A model generated the notes under the pieces. The model had not been told where the DNA came from, did no database searches, and saw nothing but the letters and a program-made list of their open reading frames with translations. Positions 36,550-46,125 of a stretch of 64,000 nt of DNA are shown one piece after another. This stretch comes from an uncultured Verrucomicrobiae bacterium (GTDB lineage Bacteria; Verrucomicrobiota; Verrucomicrobiia; Limisphaerales; AAA164-E04), in NCBI GenBank assembly GCA_943788245.1, contig CALSPN010000022.1, forward strand, positions 165,484 to 229,483, written 5' to 3'. The position numbers and the translations under genes are program-made. The stretch's first letter is position 1. Every line of letters begins with the position of its first letter.

Positions 36550-38309
36550 CTACTTAATTGTGTAAGGCGGGATCCCTTTGGTTGCATCGCCGATCACCCA
36601 AAGAAAATCATCTGTTGGGACAGTGCTCATCTTTGCGATGTTTTTTTGCCCGATTACCGCCATCATCCCTTCCGTTCCACCCCACCGAATAGATCTCGAA
36701 ACTGTCTTTCGACAATTGTTTGTAGGCAAAGCTTATTCCTGACATTGGGTCCAGAGGAATGGAATCGGTGTAGCCTGGAACAAGAGCATCCAGATTTTCC
36801 GGGTAAAACCTTGTTTTTGAGGAAGTAAAGTTCGATATCGATGCTTGCCTTGGCCAATTCCAGTTTTGCCTGCTGAAGAATGGCTTTATTCAGAGCTTTG
36901 TCCAAAGCGGGTAACAACAATGCGGCAAATAAACCGTATTGTCTGAGGTCCGCATCATCCCAGCTAATCTGAACATCCTTCCACGCTTGCGATTTTGACG
37001 CTTCTGCAGCCTTTTCCAGATCATCTATCATCAAGCTATAAGCCTCCTGACATAATCGCCATTGTTTTGCCAGGAATGCTCCGGAAAAATTGGAACCGAA
37101 AAAATCCAATGCGGACTTAACCATGCCTTCTATCGGCAAGCGGTCTCCGCTCCCCATATTAGCGATGGTGTGCATGGCGTCACTCCAAGTTTGTTCAAGA
37201 AGGGGGCTGATAGAGGCTCTCCCCATGACACGCTCTACTCTCAGGCTGTCCGGCATGAGCTGAATCATGTTGATCGAGTCAAGCTTGTTACGAATTTCGA
37301 TCCATTGAGCTTCGTTCCATACGTGGTGGTTTTGTGCTGCGACAAGCGTGTCCAGAGCAATGGTTTGTTGAGCCATCTGCACGAGCCTGGAGATGAGGAT
37401 ATCTGAATCTCCGGTTTCCGATAACTGGAAGGCCAGCTTTGCGCTTTTGAAAGACTCGTTTGAATGACCAAGCGTGCTGTGCATGATGGAATCCATGTGA
37501 GCTATTTGGCTGAAGTCACGCATCTTGGTGAGGTGTGGAAGTTGTAAATTGAATCCCTGGTCCCAGGCGAATGGATAGGCATCTCCTTTACGGTAAACCG
37601 CTTCCGCGAGAAGGCTGATATCTGGTTGAATCGTTTTGAAGAATGGCTCCAAAGCACGGGCTGCTTCTATTGGGGAACGGGGTAGATCCTCCGTGAGTGT
37701 TGCCTGATTTGCTTGGAGTTTGATTCCCACGGATAATTCAACCAGTTTTCTAGTAGGCAAAAACATGGGGAGTCTTTCGGGTGAAGTTTCCTCGTATTTC
37801 AATCTCACTCGGTGCTTTGGCAATTGAAGCGGCTCATAAAATGCATCCAATTTTTCGCGAGCGACATCACCTATTTTGCCTGGTCTGCCTGCCATTGTCA
37901 GCGGTTTCAAGAAAGGGTGCTCCCAAACATTCTCATCCGCATTCACCTTGGGACCAGGAATATCACTCGGCTTGATCGGTTCGCCTTGCTCGATGAGCCC
38001 TGCTTCGTAAGCGATCAGACGTTCAAATTCAATTTTGTAAGACCGATTGCTTCCCGTGAACCACACCATCAAGGCCAGCGCATATAAACCGATGGGAATC
38101 ATTGATTTTGATCTGTTTCTGTAAATCATTCCCATGATCGCAATAGGGTTGGTCAGAGGGAAAATGGCAAACAATGCCAGCCATTTGCTTTTCACTGCAA
38201 TCGCGATGGAACTCATCCAGCCTGCGATTAGCAGGATCAGGGACAATGGGATGATCCAAATGGCGCCTTCAGGCAGCAGGGGAATCAGCTGGGTGAATGA
38301 TGTTTGCAT
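36550..38309 (-). pseudogene. Membrane protein gene with two frameshifts near its 3' end
   Basis: The first frame (548 residues) has two or three N-terminal membrane helices and a long soluble alpha-helical domain that I do not recognise. Its last 45 residues look random. Shifting frame at about 36799-36803 restores a pilin-like tail, ENLDALVPGYTDSIPLDPMS then DSFEIYSVGWNGRDDGG, so the intact protein joins NKVLP to ENLDAL. A second shift in a seven-base T run (36641-36647 on the plus strand) restores NIAKMSTVPTDDFLWVIGDA up to a stop at 36550-36552. Both events look like single-base insertions. Either the tail is decaying or the bases are in error. The rest of the frame is intact over 500 codons. 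Confidence 0.75.
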
Positions 38310-38727
38310 TGTGGCTCAAGATTAACGAGTAAATGCCCCCTTTGCACCTCAATTGTTGGCGACAGCAATCAAACGTTTGAGAAAGCTTTCGTCCATGGCG
38401 AGGTGCAGTGCTTTAAAAGCACAACAAAATGGTGCCTAATTGACCAAAGAATACCCAAGGAAAACATCCACATCCCATATTCAAATGTGTGTCAATTGAG
38501 GGTTCTCCTGTAGTCTTTTGCAAAGGCAAATGAACACGTGACTGCACTCGTTTGATCCAATATGAACGGATTTTGATTTTTGTTGCAAACGCTGGCAGGA
38601 ATTTCTTCCCAAAGGTGCGTTTGGGCTGCGTGCCAATGGCAGCGCGCTGGATCTCCAACGAACCTGTGCCGCATGCTTTTCCAAGAAAAAGATTGCATTG
38701 ATGACTTTAGTCTCTAAGTAAAGAGCG
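38310..38727. other. Intergenic region, no gene seen
   Basis: About 420 bases between the divergent frameshifted membrane gene and the first ligase-like gene. A short perfect palindrome, GTGCTTT-A-AAAGCAC (38409-38423), is the only structure noted. The open frames here look like chance frames without family similarity. Confidence 0.4.
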
Positions 38728-40314
38728 GTGGCCAGCAGTTTAGAAAGTAGAATCAAATTCCAGCAAATTTTTTGGTTTGGTGTCATTGGCATTTGTGCCT
38801 TGATGATTGGCTTTTATCTAGCTTCCAATATATTCACATTGGCCTTTGGTATCATCGCCATTGCATGGCTTTTCCTGCTGCCCTATCATGCGAACCTGTC
38901 TGCATGGCTTTCACTGACCACCTACACTTCCGCTTTGATTCTTCCTTACTTCCCCGGGCGACCTTACCTGTGGGAGTTTGCGGCACTGTTGGGTTGGAGT
39001 GGACTGATCATCCTGATATCTTTGCGTAAATTCTCTCCTGACGCCGGAGAGGTTTTACGCAGACACAGGTGGTTGTTTCTTGGGATCATTGGTTACTGCG
39101 TTGTTTTGATGATAACCATGTTTTATCGTGGAGTCGGGCTGCGTATCATTGGAAGTGATCAAATGGGGGGGCGGTTTTACTTTCAGCAGTTTTCATGCGC
39201 CATTTTTCCTGTCCTGTTCATCCTGTTGAAAATAAACGAAAAGACTCTTCTGAAGCTTTTCATCATACAATGTTTGCTTACGTCGACATTTTTTGTGTCT
39301 GACTTCGTATTCGCCTCGGGAAAAGCGGCTGGTCTTTGGTTTATTTTGAATTTCTTTGAATTACCCGGTGACGCGGCCAATTTTGAGCGTATGGCGCAAA
39401 TGGGCGGGATTCGACGTTATCAATCCCTCAACATCGTTAGTCAGGGTTTGATTTTCCTGATTCTCGTTTTCCATAATTTCCGTGATTTCTTCTCGCGCAA
39501 GGGATTTTACCTGGTGCCCTTGACCATCATGTTTTTTTCCATGGGCCTTTTGAGTGGCCACAGATATCTATCCCTGATCCTGATCGTGGCCTTCTTCTTC
39601 ATTGCCTTCACGCAGAAGTTTTATCGGTTAACCGATATTGCCCTGGTGGGGGCAGCCATGTTGCTTGGGCTTGTGATCGTGATTGCAAATATACAGCGCA
39701 TGCCTCTCTCGGCCCAGCGAGCCTTGTCCTACATTCCAGGAGTGAAGATCAACAGCATGGCCCGCTCGGATAGTTCGGGTACTCTCGAAACGCGCCGGCT
39801 GTTAAGAGACGCGGGCACGAGATTGATTCCGGAATATGTCTGGATGGGGCGTGGCTTTGGTATGCCCAATCAGGATTTTTCCCACCTATGGGATCCAACA
39901 CAGGTCACAATCCACGTGAATCAAGGACGTTTCTATAACGGATTTATTGGATTAATGGTCAATACGGGCTTGTTCGGAACGATTTTCATGACCTTGTTTC
40001 TTGGCTCGGGGTCCCTCGTTGCCTGGCGATTGATCAAGTATCTGAGGATATATGGCGTTCATGACAATTTTTCCCGCGTGACATGCATTGTGGCCAGTAC
40101 ATGGATGGCAAACATCATCGCGTTCTTTATCTTCCATGGGGATGCCGAATACGCGATGAAAACCTTCTCATTGCAGATAGGGATGATGCTGGCATGCAGG
40201 CGCAATCTATTGGCACGTCATGCCATTGAAAAAACATCTGAAGAGGGGGAAGAGGATGCAGACCAAATCCCAGTAGCATCGAGAAAAATTAATCCAATTC
40301 CTGTGATTTCCTGA
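38728..40314 (+). CDS. O-antigen ligase/polymerase-like membrane protein
   Basis: A 528-residue polytopic inner-membrane protein with about 11 hydrophobic helices (for example FWFGVIGICALMIGFYLAS and FYLVPLTIMFFSMGLLSGH). It has the large periplasmic loop of the O-antigen ligase (WaaL/Wzy) superfamily near the C-terminus, with arginines in ETRRLLRDAGTRLIPEYVWM and the GRGFGMP motif, plus the HVNQGRFYNGFIGLMVNTGL segment that resembles the HN-x-x-L region. The start is GTG: the in-frame stop at 38719-38721 excludes anything upstream. It probably joins or polymerises surface glycan. Followed closely by a methyltransferase and a second member of the same superfamily. Confidence 0.82.
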   Translation: MASSLESRIKFQQIFWFGVIGICALMIGFYLASNIFTLAFGIIAIAWLFLLPYHANLSAWLSLTTYTSALILPYFPGRPYLWEFAALLGWSGLIILISLRKFSPDAGEVLRRHRWLFLGIIGYCVVLMITMFYRGVGLRIIGSDQMGGRFYFQQFSCAIFPVLFILLKINEKTLLKLFIIQCLLTSTFFVSDFVFASGKAAGLWFILNFFELPGDAANFERMAQMGGIRRYQSLNIVSQGLIFLILVFHNFRDFFSRKGFYLVPLTIMFFSMGLLSGHRYLSLILIVAFFFIAFTQKFYRLTDIALVGAAMLLGLVIVIANIQRMPLSAQRALSYIPGVKINSMARSDSSGTLETRRLLRDAGTRLIPEYVWMGRGFGMPNQDFSHLWDPTQVTIHVNQGRFYNGFIGLMVNTGLFGTIFMTLFLGSGSLVAWRLIKYLRIYGVHDNFSRVTCIVASTWMANIIAFFIFHGDAEYAMKTFSLQIGMMLACRRNLLARHAIEKTSEEGEEDADQIPVASRKINPIPVIS

Positions 40315-40341
40315 TACCTACAAAATACCTGACACATCCTT

Positions 40342-41097
40342 ATGAGTAACGCTTCCAATCCATCGGTTGATCAAATTCGCAAAGAAGTCGAGGCTTTAAA
40401 ATGGCATCACTCCATCGATCTAGGGAATGGTATCGTGACGCCAGGGCAGGACAACAGCGCCAAGAAAATGAAGCGACTGAATTTTCCTGAGTCCTTCAAG
40501 GGGAAAACGGTGCTTGATATTGGGTCCTGGGATGGTTTTTTTGCATTTGAAGCTGAGCGTCGAGGAGCTGAGAAAGTCTTAGCCACGGATAGTTTCATAT
40601 GGCAAGGGAGTGTTGATTGGGCGGGTAAACAAGGATTTGATTTGGCCAAGCGCGTCCTGAATTCTAAAGTGGACGAGCAGGTGGTTGACATTTTGGATAT
40701 CTCACCTGAAACGGTTGAGATGCATGATGTCGTCTTCTTTTTGGGAGTGCTTTATCACATGCGGCACCCCTTGTTGTCTCTCGAAAAGGTTGCGAGTGTG
40801 ACCAAAGAAATGGTCATCCTTGAGACGGCAGTTGACATGTTGTGGCATCGACGCCCGGCCATTGCATTTTATCCCACAGACGAAGTGGGGTCTGATCCGA
40901 CAAACTGGTGCGGTCCCAATACAGCTGCCGTCGTTGGCATGCTCAAGACTGTAGGTTTCAAGCGGGTGGAAGTCGTTTCTGGAGTGCGTTCCCTACCTTG
41001 GCGCATTGCCAAAGCTGCTTATTACAAGTGGAAACGAGGCCACCAGTTCTGGAGTGGACTTCGATTCGACCGTATTGTCGTGCACGCTTGGAAATAG
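40342..41097 (+). CDS. SAM-dependent methyltransferase, CmoB/DUF1698-like
   Basis: A 251-residue class I methyltransferase. Family segments: WHHSIDLGNGIVTPG near residue 21, the SAM-binding VLDIGSWDGFFAFEAERRGA (about residues 56-75), and DVVFFLGVLYHMRHPLLSLE around residue 130, all typical of the CmoB/DUF1698 group. True CmoB carboxymethylates tRNA wobble uridine with carboxy-SAM; this shorter protein sits between two O-antigen-ligase-like genes, so a glycan or small-molecule substrate is at least as likely. It lies 27 bases after the first ligase and six bases before the second, which implies cotranscription. Confidence 0.85.
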   Translation: MSNASNPSVDQIRKEVEALKWHHSIDLGNGIVTPGQDNSAKKMKRLNFPESFKGKTVLDIGSWDGFFAFEAERRGAEKVLATDSFIWQGSVDWAGKQGFDLAKRVLNSKVDEQVVDILDISPETVEMHDVVFFLGVLYHMRHPLLSLEKVASVTKEMVILETAVDMLWHRRPAIAFYPTDEVGSDPTNWCGPNTAAVVGMLKTVGFKRVEVVSGVRSLPWRIAKAAYYKWKRGHQFWSGLRFDRIVVHAWK

Positions 41098-41102
41098 TTC
41101 CC

Positions 41103-43019
41103 ATGCCAAGGCAAAGGAAAGACGGCCCTCTTGAATGGAGCATCATTGCTTTACTGGGGCTCATTCTCTGTCTGGGCCCTTTGATCTTTGGTGGTGCCTA
41201 TGCCTCTGGTTTCTTATTGCTGATTAGTTTGGTTTCCACTGCGCTTGGCCTCTGGTTGATCTTGATATTAAGCGGTAAACGGTATCGACTCCTCTGGCCT
41301 CCAATTTGTTGGATCATTTTGGGGTTTCTTGCCTACTCACTCTGGGAGTTTCGTTTTGCCCCGGTTTCGTATTCTGCAGAATACGAAATCATGCGTGTAT
41401 TTCTGTATGCTGCTGTTTTCATGCTCGCTGTTAACTTTCTGCATGGGCAAGAAACGACTCAATTCCTTTCTTTGATTCTTGTTTTTCTCGGAATGATCCT
41501 TGCCTCATACGCCTTATTTCAATACTTCACTTACTCCGACAAAGTCCTGTACATCACCAAACCCACTCAATACATGGGGAGAGGTGGCGGCACTTACATT
41601 TGCCCAAATCACCTTGCGGGATTTCTGGAAATGGTGCTTCCCCTGGGATTGGCTTACTTATTTGCCGGGAGGCTCAATACAACATTCAAGGTGTTCCTTG
41701 GATACGCCTGTCTTGTGATCATCGCTGGCATTGGTGTTACCATGTCACGTGGTGGCTGGCTGGCGACTGGGATTTCAATCATGGCTTTCCTGGTGATGCT
41801 GCTTGGGTATCGCAAATACAGGATTCAGGCTGGGGTGGCTTTACTTTGTTTGTTGATCGGAGGTTTTCTTGTCTTTGATCGGTCTGAAGGACTCAAGGAA
41901 CGATTGAATCAGACATTGGCAAGAGATTCCAGCGCGCCCGTGAGTGTCCGTTCCTTGATTTGGGAATCCACCGTTGATATGTGGAAAGATCATCGGTGGG
42001 TTGGAGTAGGCCCTGGGCAATTTGACCATGCTTTCCAGTATTATCGGCATTCCGAAGTTCAGGAGCGGCCTGGTTGGGTTCACAACGATTTTCTTCAATT
42101 ACTGGCAGAGTATGGAGTCATCGGGTTTGGACTCATTGGCTCAGGGCTTGCCCTGCTCGCCGCTGGGGCATGGAAAACCCGTAAGTATGTGTTACGAGAG
42201 GCGCGAGACTTTGGTAAGAATCGACACAGTAATCGCGCCGCTTGTGTGCTTGGTTGTTCCATCTCATTGCTGGCAATCAGTGTACACTCTCTATTTGATT
42301 TTAATCTGTATATACCTGCCAATGGGTTGTTGGCTGTCGCATTGGCTGGAATACTGGTCAGCCAGCTTCGGTTTACCACTGAAAGGCACTGGTGGAAATC
42401 GAATCTTTTCAATCGTGTGTTTGCATCTGCCCTGATCCTGTTGATTGCCTTTTTCATGAGTGCTCCCTTGTCTGCTCGTTTCCAGGAAGCTGGATTGCTG
42501 AGAAAGGCCAATGAAGCCGAACCTTTTTCCTCAATCAGGATGAACGCTCTTGTTCAAGCTGCTCAAGTTAAGCCGTCCAATTTCGAAACGCCCTATCAGG
42601 TCGGTGAGATACTGATGCAAATGGGAAGGCAGTTTGAGCCTGGCTATGAGGAGGAGTTGGAAGTTGCCATTCAGTGGTTTGAAAAGAGTCTGGAGACTTG
42701 GTCAGATTACTCCTATCCATACGCCATGATTGGCAGGTGCCTGGATTCCCTGGGGCGCATTGAAGAAGCTACCCCTTATTTTGAAAAAGCACTGTTATTG
42801 GATCCCAACAATATCTTTGTGGTTGCCTATATGGGATTGCATGAACTTGAGCGGGGAGATTTTAAATCGGCTCATGATTACTTCGAGCAATCCTGGAATC
42901 TCAGATGGTATGGGAATTTTTTGGCTCAGAAGCACTTGATCATTCTCAAAAAGCACCTCGGCCTTCCGCCCCTTCTGGATCCCGTTACCGGAAATCCTTA
43001 TTATTCGGATATTCAATAG
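41103..43019 (+). CDS. O-antigen ligase family protein with C-terminal TPR domain
   Basis: About 638 residues from the ATG at 41103; the frame is open 65 codons further into the methyltransferase gene but that part is a shadow. About 11-12 membrane helices carry the Wzy_C core: GRGGGTYICPNHLAGFLEMV, GVTMSRGGWLA, the periplasmic loop SVRSLIWESTVDMWKDHRWV with GVGPGQFDHAF, and WVHNDFLQLLAEYGVIGFG containing the conserved HN. A soluble tail of about 150 residues has tetratricopeptide repeats (YPYAMIGRCLDSLGRIEEAT, YFEKALLLDPNN). This ligase-TPR fusion is common in exopolysaccharide loci. Third gene of the three-gene cluster; convergent with DUF2851. Confidence 0.9.
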   Translation: MPRQRKDGPLEWSIIALLGLILCLGPLIFGGAYASGFLLLISLVSTALGLWLILILSGKRYRLLWPPICWIILGFLAYSLWEFRFAPVSYSAEYEIMRVFLYAAVFMLAVNFLHGQETTQFLSLILVFLGMILASYALFQYFTYSDKVLYITKPTQYMGRGGGTYICPNHLAGFLEMVLPLGLAYLFAGRLNTTFKVFLGYACLVIIAGIGVTMSRGGWLATGISIMAFLVMLLGYRKYRIQAGVALLCLLIGGFLVFDRSEGLKERLNQTLARDSSAPVSVRSLIWESTVDMWKDHRWVGVGPGQFDHAFQYYRHSEVQERPGWVHNDFLQLLAEYGVIGFGLIGSGLALLAAGAWKTRKYVLREARDFGKNRHSNRAACVLGCSISLLAISVHSLFDFNLYIPANGLLAVALAGILVSQLRFTTERHWWKSNLFNRVFASALILLIAFFMSAPLSARFQEAGLLRKANEAEPFSSIRMNALVQAAQVKPSNFETPYQVGEILMQMGRQFEPGYEEELEVAIQWFEKSLETWSDYSYPYAMIGRCLDSLGRIEEATPYFEKALLLDPNNIFVVAYMGLHELERGDFKSAHDYFEQSWNLRWYGNFLAQKHLIILKKHLGLPPLLDPVTGNPYYSDIQ

Positions 43020-43057
43020 GATCTTTTAGGGACATATTTTTCCAGATTGACGGTAGC

Positions 43058-44518
43058 TCAAGATGGCGGATTGTTTTTCAATGAGCGCGCGACCTCGGGA
43101 AATAAACATTGCTCGCACACAGCATTGGAGTGATGACAAAAATCCTTCATAATCTGCAAAAGACCTTGCTGATGCGCGGCCGATTTAATCCAGTCACACC
43201 GCTGCCCTTTCAACAGCCTTCGCCGTATTAATTTGAGAGATTGATTGTCGGCTAGACGAGGCCAAGTCAAATACAGACGTTCAACGCGTTTCTTCAAATC
43301 TTCTTGGCCAGACTGAATGATCCGCGCCAGAAACCAGGGTAAGATGGTGTTAATGACCAAGTCACTTGCACGCTGTCCTCCCATTAAAAGTGTGGGCCTC
43401 CTCATGGCGTCCCCCTTCAAGCTCCAATGACATGACCAGAACTCATCCGGGTAGCTTCCAAGAAGTTCCATCATTTCTTGCATGGCTGTTCGGGCTTGCT
43501 TGGGTTTGTTGAACCAATCTTCCAGCCTCTTGAAAAATCGCTTGTCCAGCATCCAGTGTGCAACCGTAGCCAGGCGACGAGCAGGGTGGTTAGCAGGGCG
43601 AATTGCCTGCATGTTCCAAATGCTGACCGGTAGTATGTTTGGTTCAAATTTATCTCTTTCCCGCCACCAGATGGTCCAGATTTTTTTCAGATACTTCTGG
43701 TTGGGTTTCTGGCTCGCTGGAATCTTTTCAGGTAATAAACTGGAAACCCCCAACAGTCTTGCCTGCAGAGTCATCAACGCATTTTCATAATCAAGCCGAC
43801 TTAAACCCTCGATAAGTATTTTCTTCATTCTACCAATCTGAAGCAGCGGCCATTGATTGTTTCGGTAACCCAGTCCAGCAACCAAAGGCAACCATAAGGC
43901 ATCTTCAAACCCTACTCGCTTTGCTTCCTCTTCAATTTCTCTTGTCCTGATCCTGAGACGTATGAGAGAGGCTTGGCACGTCAAGATTTGCAATGATTCT
44001 TCGTCCAGTCTCGCCAGCGGAGCACTGCACTTTCCCTGGATGAGCTCAGGCCATATTTCAGGCAGACTCTGGTTCGCCCACTTTTTGAGATCGATTTCGC
44101 TTTCTCTGACATACTTCGATAACTCCAGAACAGGGAGTGGATGGTTTGGGGGAACGGGACCTTCCCAAATGACGTGTAAACAAACTTTGTTGAAAGAGGG
44201 ATTCAAATCATGTCGATGGCTGCGCCAATAGGAAGCTTTGACATCAATTTCAATATCAGCTTGGTTCATTTTCTTGCCGTTTACCGAAATGACCGCAGAT
44301 CTGAAATCTGGACCCGGACCATAGTTCCAGAAACCGGGGTGCAGAATCGCCAGGGGATGACCGTCAGTTGTCGTGCATTTTTCATTCCTGAATCGTTGAT
44401 GCATCCAAATCATGTGCAATATTCTTTCTGAAAATGAACTAGTGGCTGATTCTTTCAGCTGCATGGAAGCCATTGCGCAGGAGCGCCACTGCTGGTAAAA
44501 TTTTCTCGAAGAGGTCAT
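43058..44518 (-). CDS. DUF2851 family protein
   Basis: A 486-residue protein recognised by its N-terminal family signature: ERILHMIWMHQRF, then TTDGHPLAILHPGFWNYGPG with PDFRSAVI, and the metal-site-like ADIEIDVKASYWRSHRHDLN followed by NKVCLHVIWEG. In most DUF2851 proteins the middle reads GDVEIH; here the His is Asp (DIEID), so the putative site is altered. The C-terminal half is basic and ends with cysteines in NAVCEQCLFPEV that could bind metal. Known from Bacteroidota and Verrucomicrobiota; no function is established, although the fold recalls nucleases. Convergent with the ligase-TPR gene. Confidence 0.85.
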   Translation of the reverse strand: MTSSRKFYQQWRSCAMASMQLKESATSSFSERILHMIWMHQRFRNEKCTTTDGHPLAILHPGFWNYGPGPDFRSAVISVNGKKMNQADIEIDVKASYWRSHRHDLNPSFNKVCLHVIWEGPVPPNHPLPVLELSKYVRESEIDLKKWANQSLPEIWPELIQGKCSAPLARLDEESLQILTCQASLIRLRIRTREIEEEAKRVGFEDALWLPLVAGLGYRNNQWPLLQIGRMKKILIEGLSRLDYENALMTLQARLLGVSSLLPEKIPASQKPNQKYLKKIWTIWWRERDKFEPNILPVSIWNMQAIRPANHPARRLATVAHWMLDKRFFKRLEDWFNKPKQARTAMQEMMELLGSYPDEFWSCHWSLKGDAMRRPTLLMGGQRASDLVINTILPWFLARIIQSGQEDLKKRVERLYLTWPRLADNQSLKLIRRRLLKGQRCDWIKSAAHQQGLLQIMKDFCHHSNAVCEQCLFPEVARSLKNNPPS

Positions 44519-44646
44519 GATATTACCGTTCTGAAATGGGCAATTATTAATAATATGTCAAGCTATAAAAATAAAAACTTAAATATTTATTAATAATTGA
44601 TAAAGAATGCGTTAAGGCGTCGCAAATTCAGTAGATAAGTCGCAAA

Positions 44647-46086
44647 ATGAGTATTGTAAAAATCAGCGGATCAGGTTTGCTGGATCCATATCAGTCCTGC
44701 AGAAAATCAGTCGTTTTTTTTGCTTCGAGAACTCATCGTTGTATCATCACGGTGCTTCTTTTCCTGACTGGATCAGAGATATACCCAGCTCTGGCTGATG
44801 AGAAAATTCGAAGAGACGCTACGGTCAAGGCAGTCGAGAAAGTCATGCCGAGTGTGGTTAACATCCGCACTGAGATCCTTCTTGAGAGAAGAGATTTTTA
44901 CTACGATCTGCTCTGGGAATATTTCGGTCCTTACTATCGGGGGCGGCCTGCTGAATCAACCTACAGCCTGGGGTCTGGCGTTATTATTCACAAGTCTGGC
45001 TATATTTTGACGAACGCACATGTCATCAACAGAGCCAGCAGGGTCGAAGTCATTCTACATGACGGAACCCGCTATGATGCCGATCCTGTTGCTGGCATGC
45101 GATCCACTGACATCGCCCTGCTCAGAATTCAGGATGAAAAGCCTCTGCCCCCGTTTCAGTCCATTGATTTTGCTTCGGAAGACGATCTGATGCTGGGCGA
45201 GACTGTTCTTGCTCTAGGAAACCCTTTTGGGCTCGGAAGTTCAGTCAGTCGCGGGATACTCAGTTCCAAAAACCGTCGCCCTCCCATGGAGGATAAGCCT
45301 CTCGATATTGAAGACTGGCTGCAGACCGATGCTGCAATCAATCCAGGAAATAGTGGAGGTCCTTTGATCAATCTTGTTGGTCAGATGATCGGCCTGAATG
45401 TGGCGGTTTTCAAAGAGGGACAAGGAATTGGCTTTGCAATACCGATCAAGCGGGTCAACGATGCCATTACTGCGATCATGACCCCGGAAGTGCTTCATGA
45501 TTTGTGGTTTGGGGCCAAAGTTGAGGGTGGCAAGGTTCCGCTCGTAATAGGGCAAGTTGCCGAGTCCAGTCCTGCTGCATCAGCTGGTCTTCTACAGGGA
45601 GACACGGTCCTTCGTTTGAACGGGGCTCAGGCGGATCACATCATTGACTTTTACGAGCGACTTACAGAATCAGAAGGTGAGGCTCCCGTGGAGCTGGATG
45701 TGGAGCGAAACGGTGATCTGATTCGTCTGCAAGTTCAGCTTCAACCGGAATCGGACTTTTTCAATGCTCAGTTGATTGCTGAGCGAACGGGCTTGACCTT
45801 GCAGGGGATCACACCTCAGTTGGCTCGTCATTTAAATCTGGAATCAAGTGAGGGAATGATCGTAGCTGATGTTGAAGAGGGAAGCCCGGCAGAAAAGGCC
45901 GGCATCAGAACAGGTTTCATCATCTTGAAAGTAAACCAGCGCAGCGCCAACGATCTCGTAACACTTGCAAAGCAGCTGCATGTCTTGAAATCGGGTGATA
46001 TGGTCCGAATCGATCTTGTGGTGCAGCGTCAGTTAGGGCGTTTCTTGACTCTGAATCATGCTTCCGCCTCTTTTAAATTAAGGTAA
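44647..46086 (+). CDS. HtrA/DegP-type periplasmic serine protease with two PDZ domains
   Basis: A 479-residue exported protease. A basic N-terminal extension of about 28 residues precedes the hydrophobic export segment (CIITVLLFLTG) with likely cleavage after PALA. The trypsin-like domain has the full triad: His in YILTNAHVINRA, Asp in STDIALLRI and Ser in NPGNSGGPLINL. Two PDZ domains follow (GLLQGDTVLRLNG and SEGMIVADVEEGSPAEKAGI). It degrades or refolds damaged envelope proteins. The N-terminus is unusual: an internal start could shorten it. Gene downstream, 39 bases away, is the MscS channel, giving a small envelope-stress pair. Confidence 0.93.
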   Translation: MSIVKISGSGLLDPYQSCRKSVVFFASRTHRCIITVLLFLTGSEIYPALADEKIRRDATVKAVEKVMPSVVNIRTEILLERRDFYYDLLWEYFGPYYRGRPAESTYSLGSGVIIHKSGYILTNAHVINRASRVEVILHDGTRYDADPVAGMRSTDIALLRIQDEKPLPPFQSIDFASEDDLMLGETVLALGNPFGLGSSVSRGILSSKNRRPPMEDKPLDIEDWLQTDAAINPGNSGGPLINLVGQMIGLNVAVFKEGQGIGFAIPIKRVNDAITAIMTPEVLHDLWFGAKVEGGKVPLVIGQVAESSPAASAGLLQGDTVLRLNGAQADHIIDFYERLTESEGEAPVELDVERNGDLIRLQVQLQPESDFFNAQLIAERTGLTLQGITPQLARHLNLESSEGMIVADVEEGSPAEKAGIRTGFIILKVNQRSANDLVTLAKQLHVLKSGDMVRIDLVVQRQLGRFLTLNHASASFKLR

Positions 46087-46125
46087 TATGTTTTCTTATG
46101 GTTCTTAATTGCTATTATCCGGGGC

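Noticed and set aside
40908..41102. Extended N-terminus of the ligase-TPR protein
   Set aside because: It lies wholly within the methyltransferase gene in another frame and has no membrane or family character.
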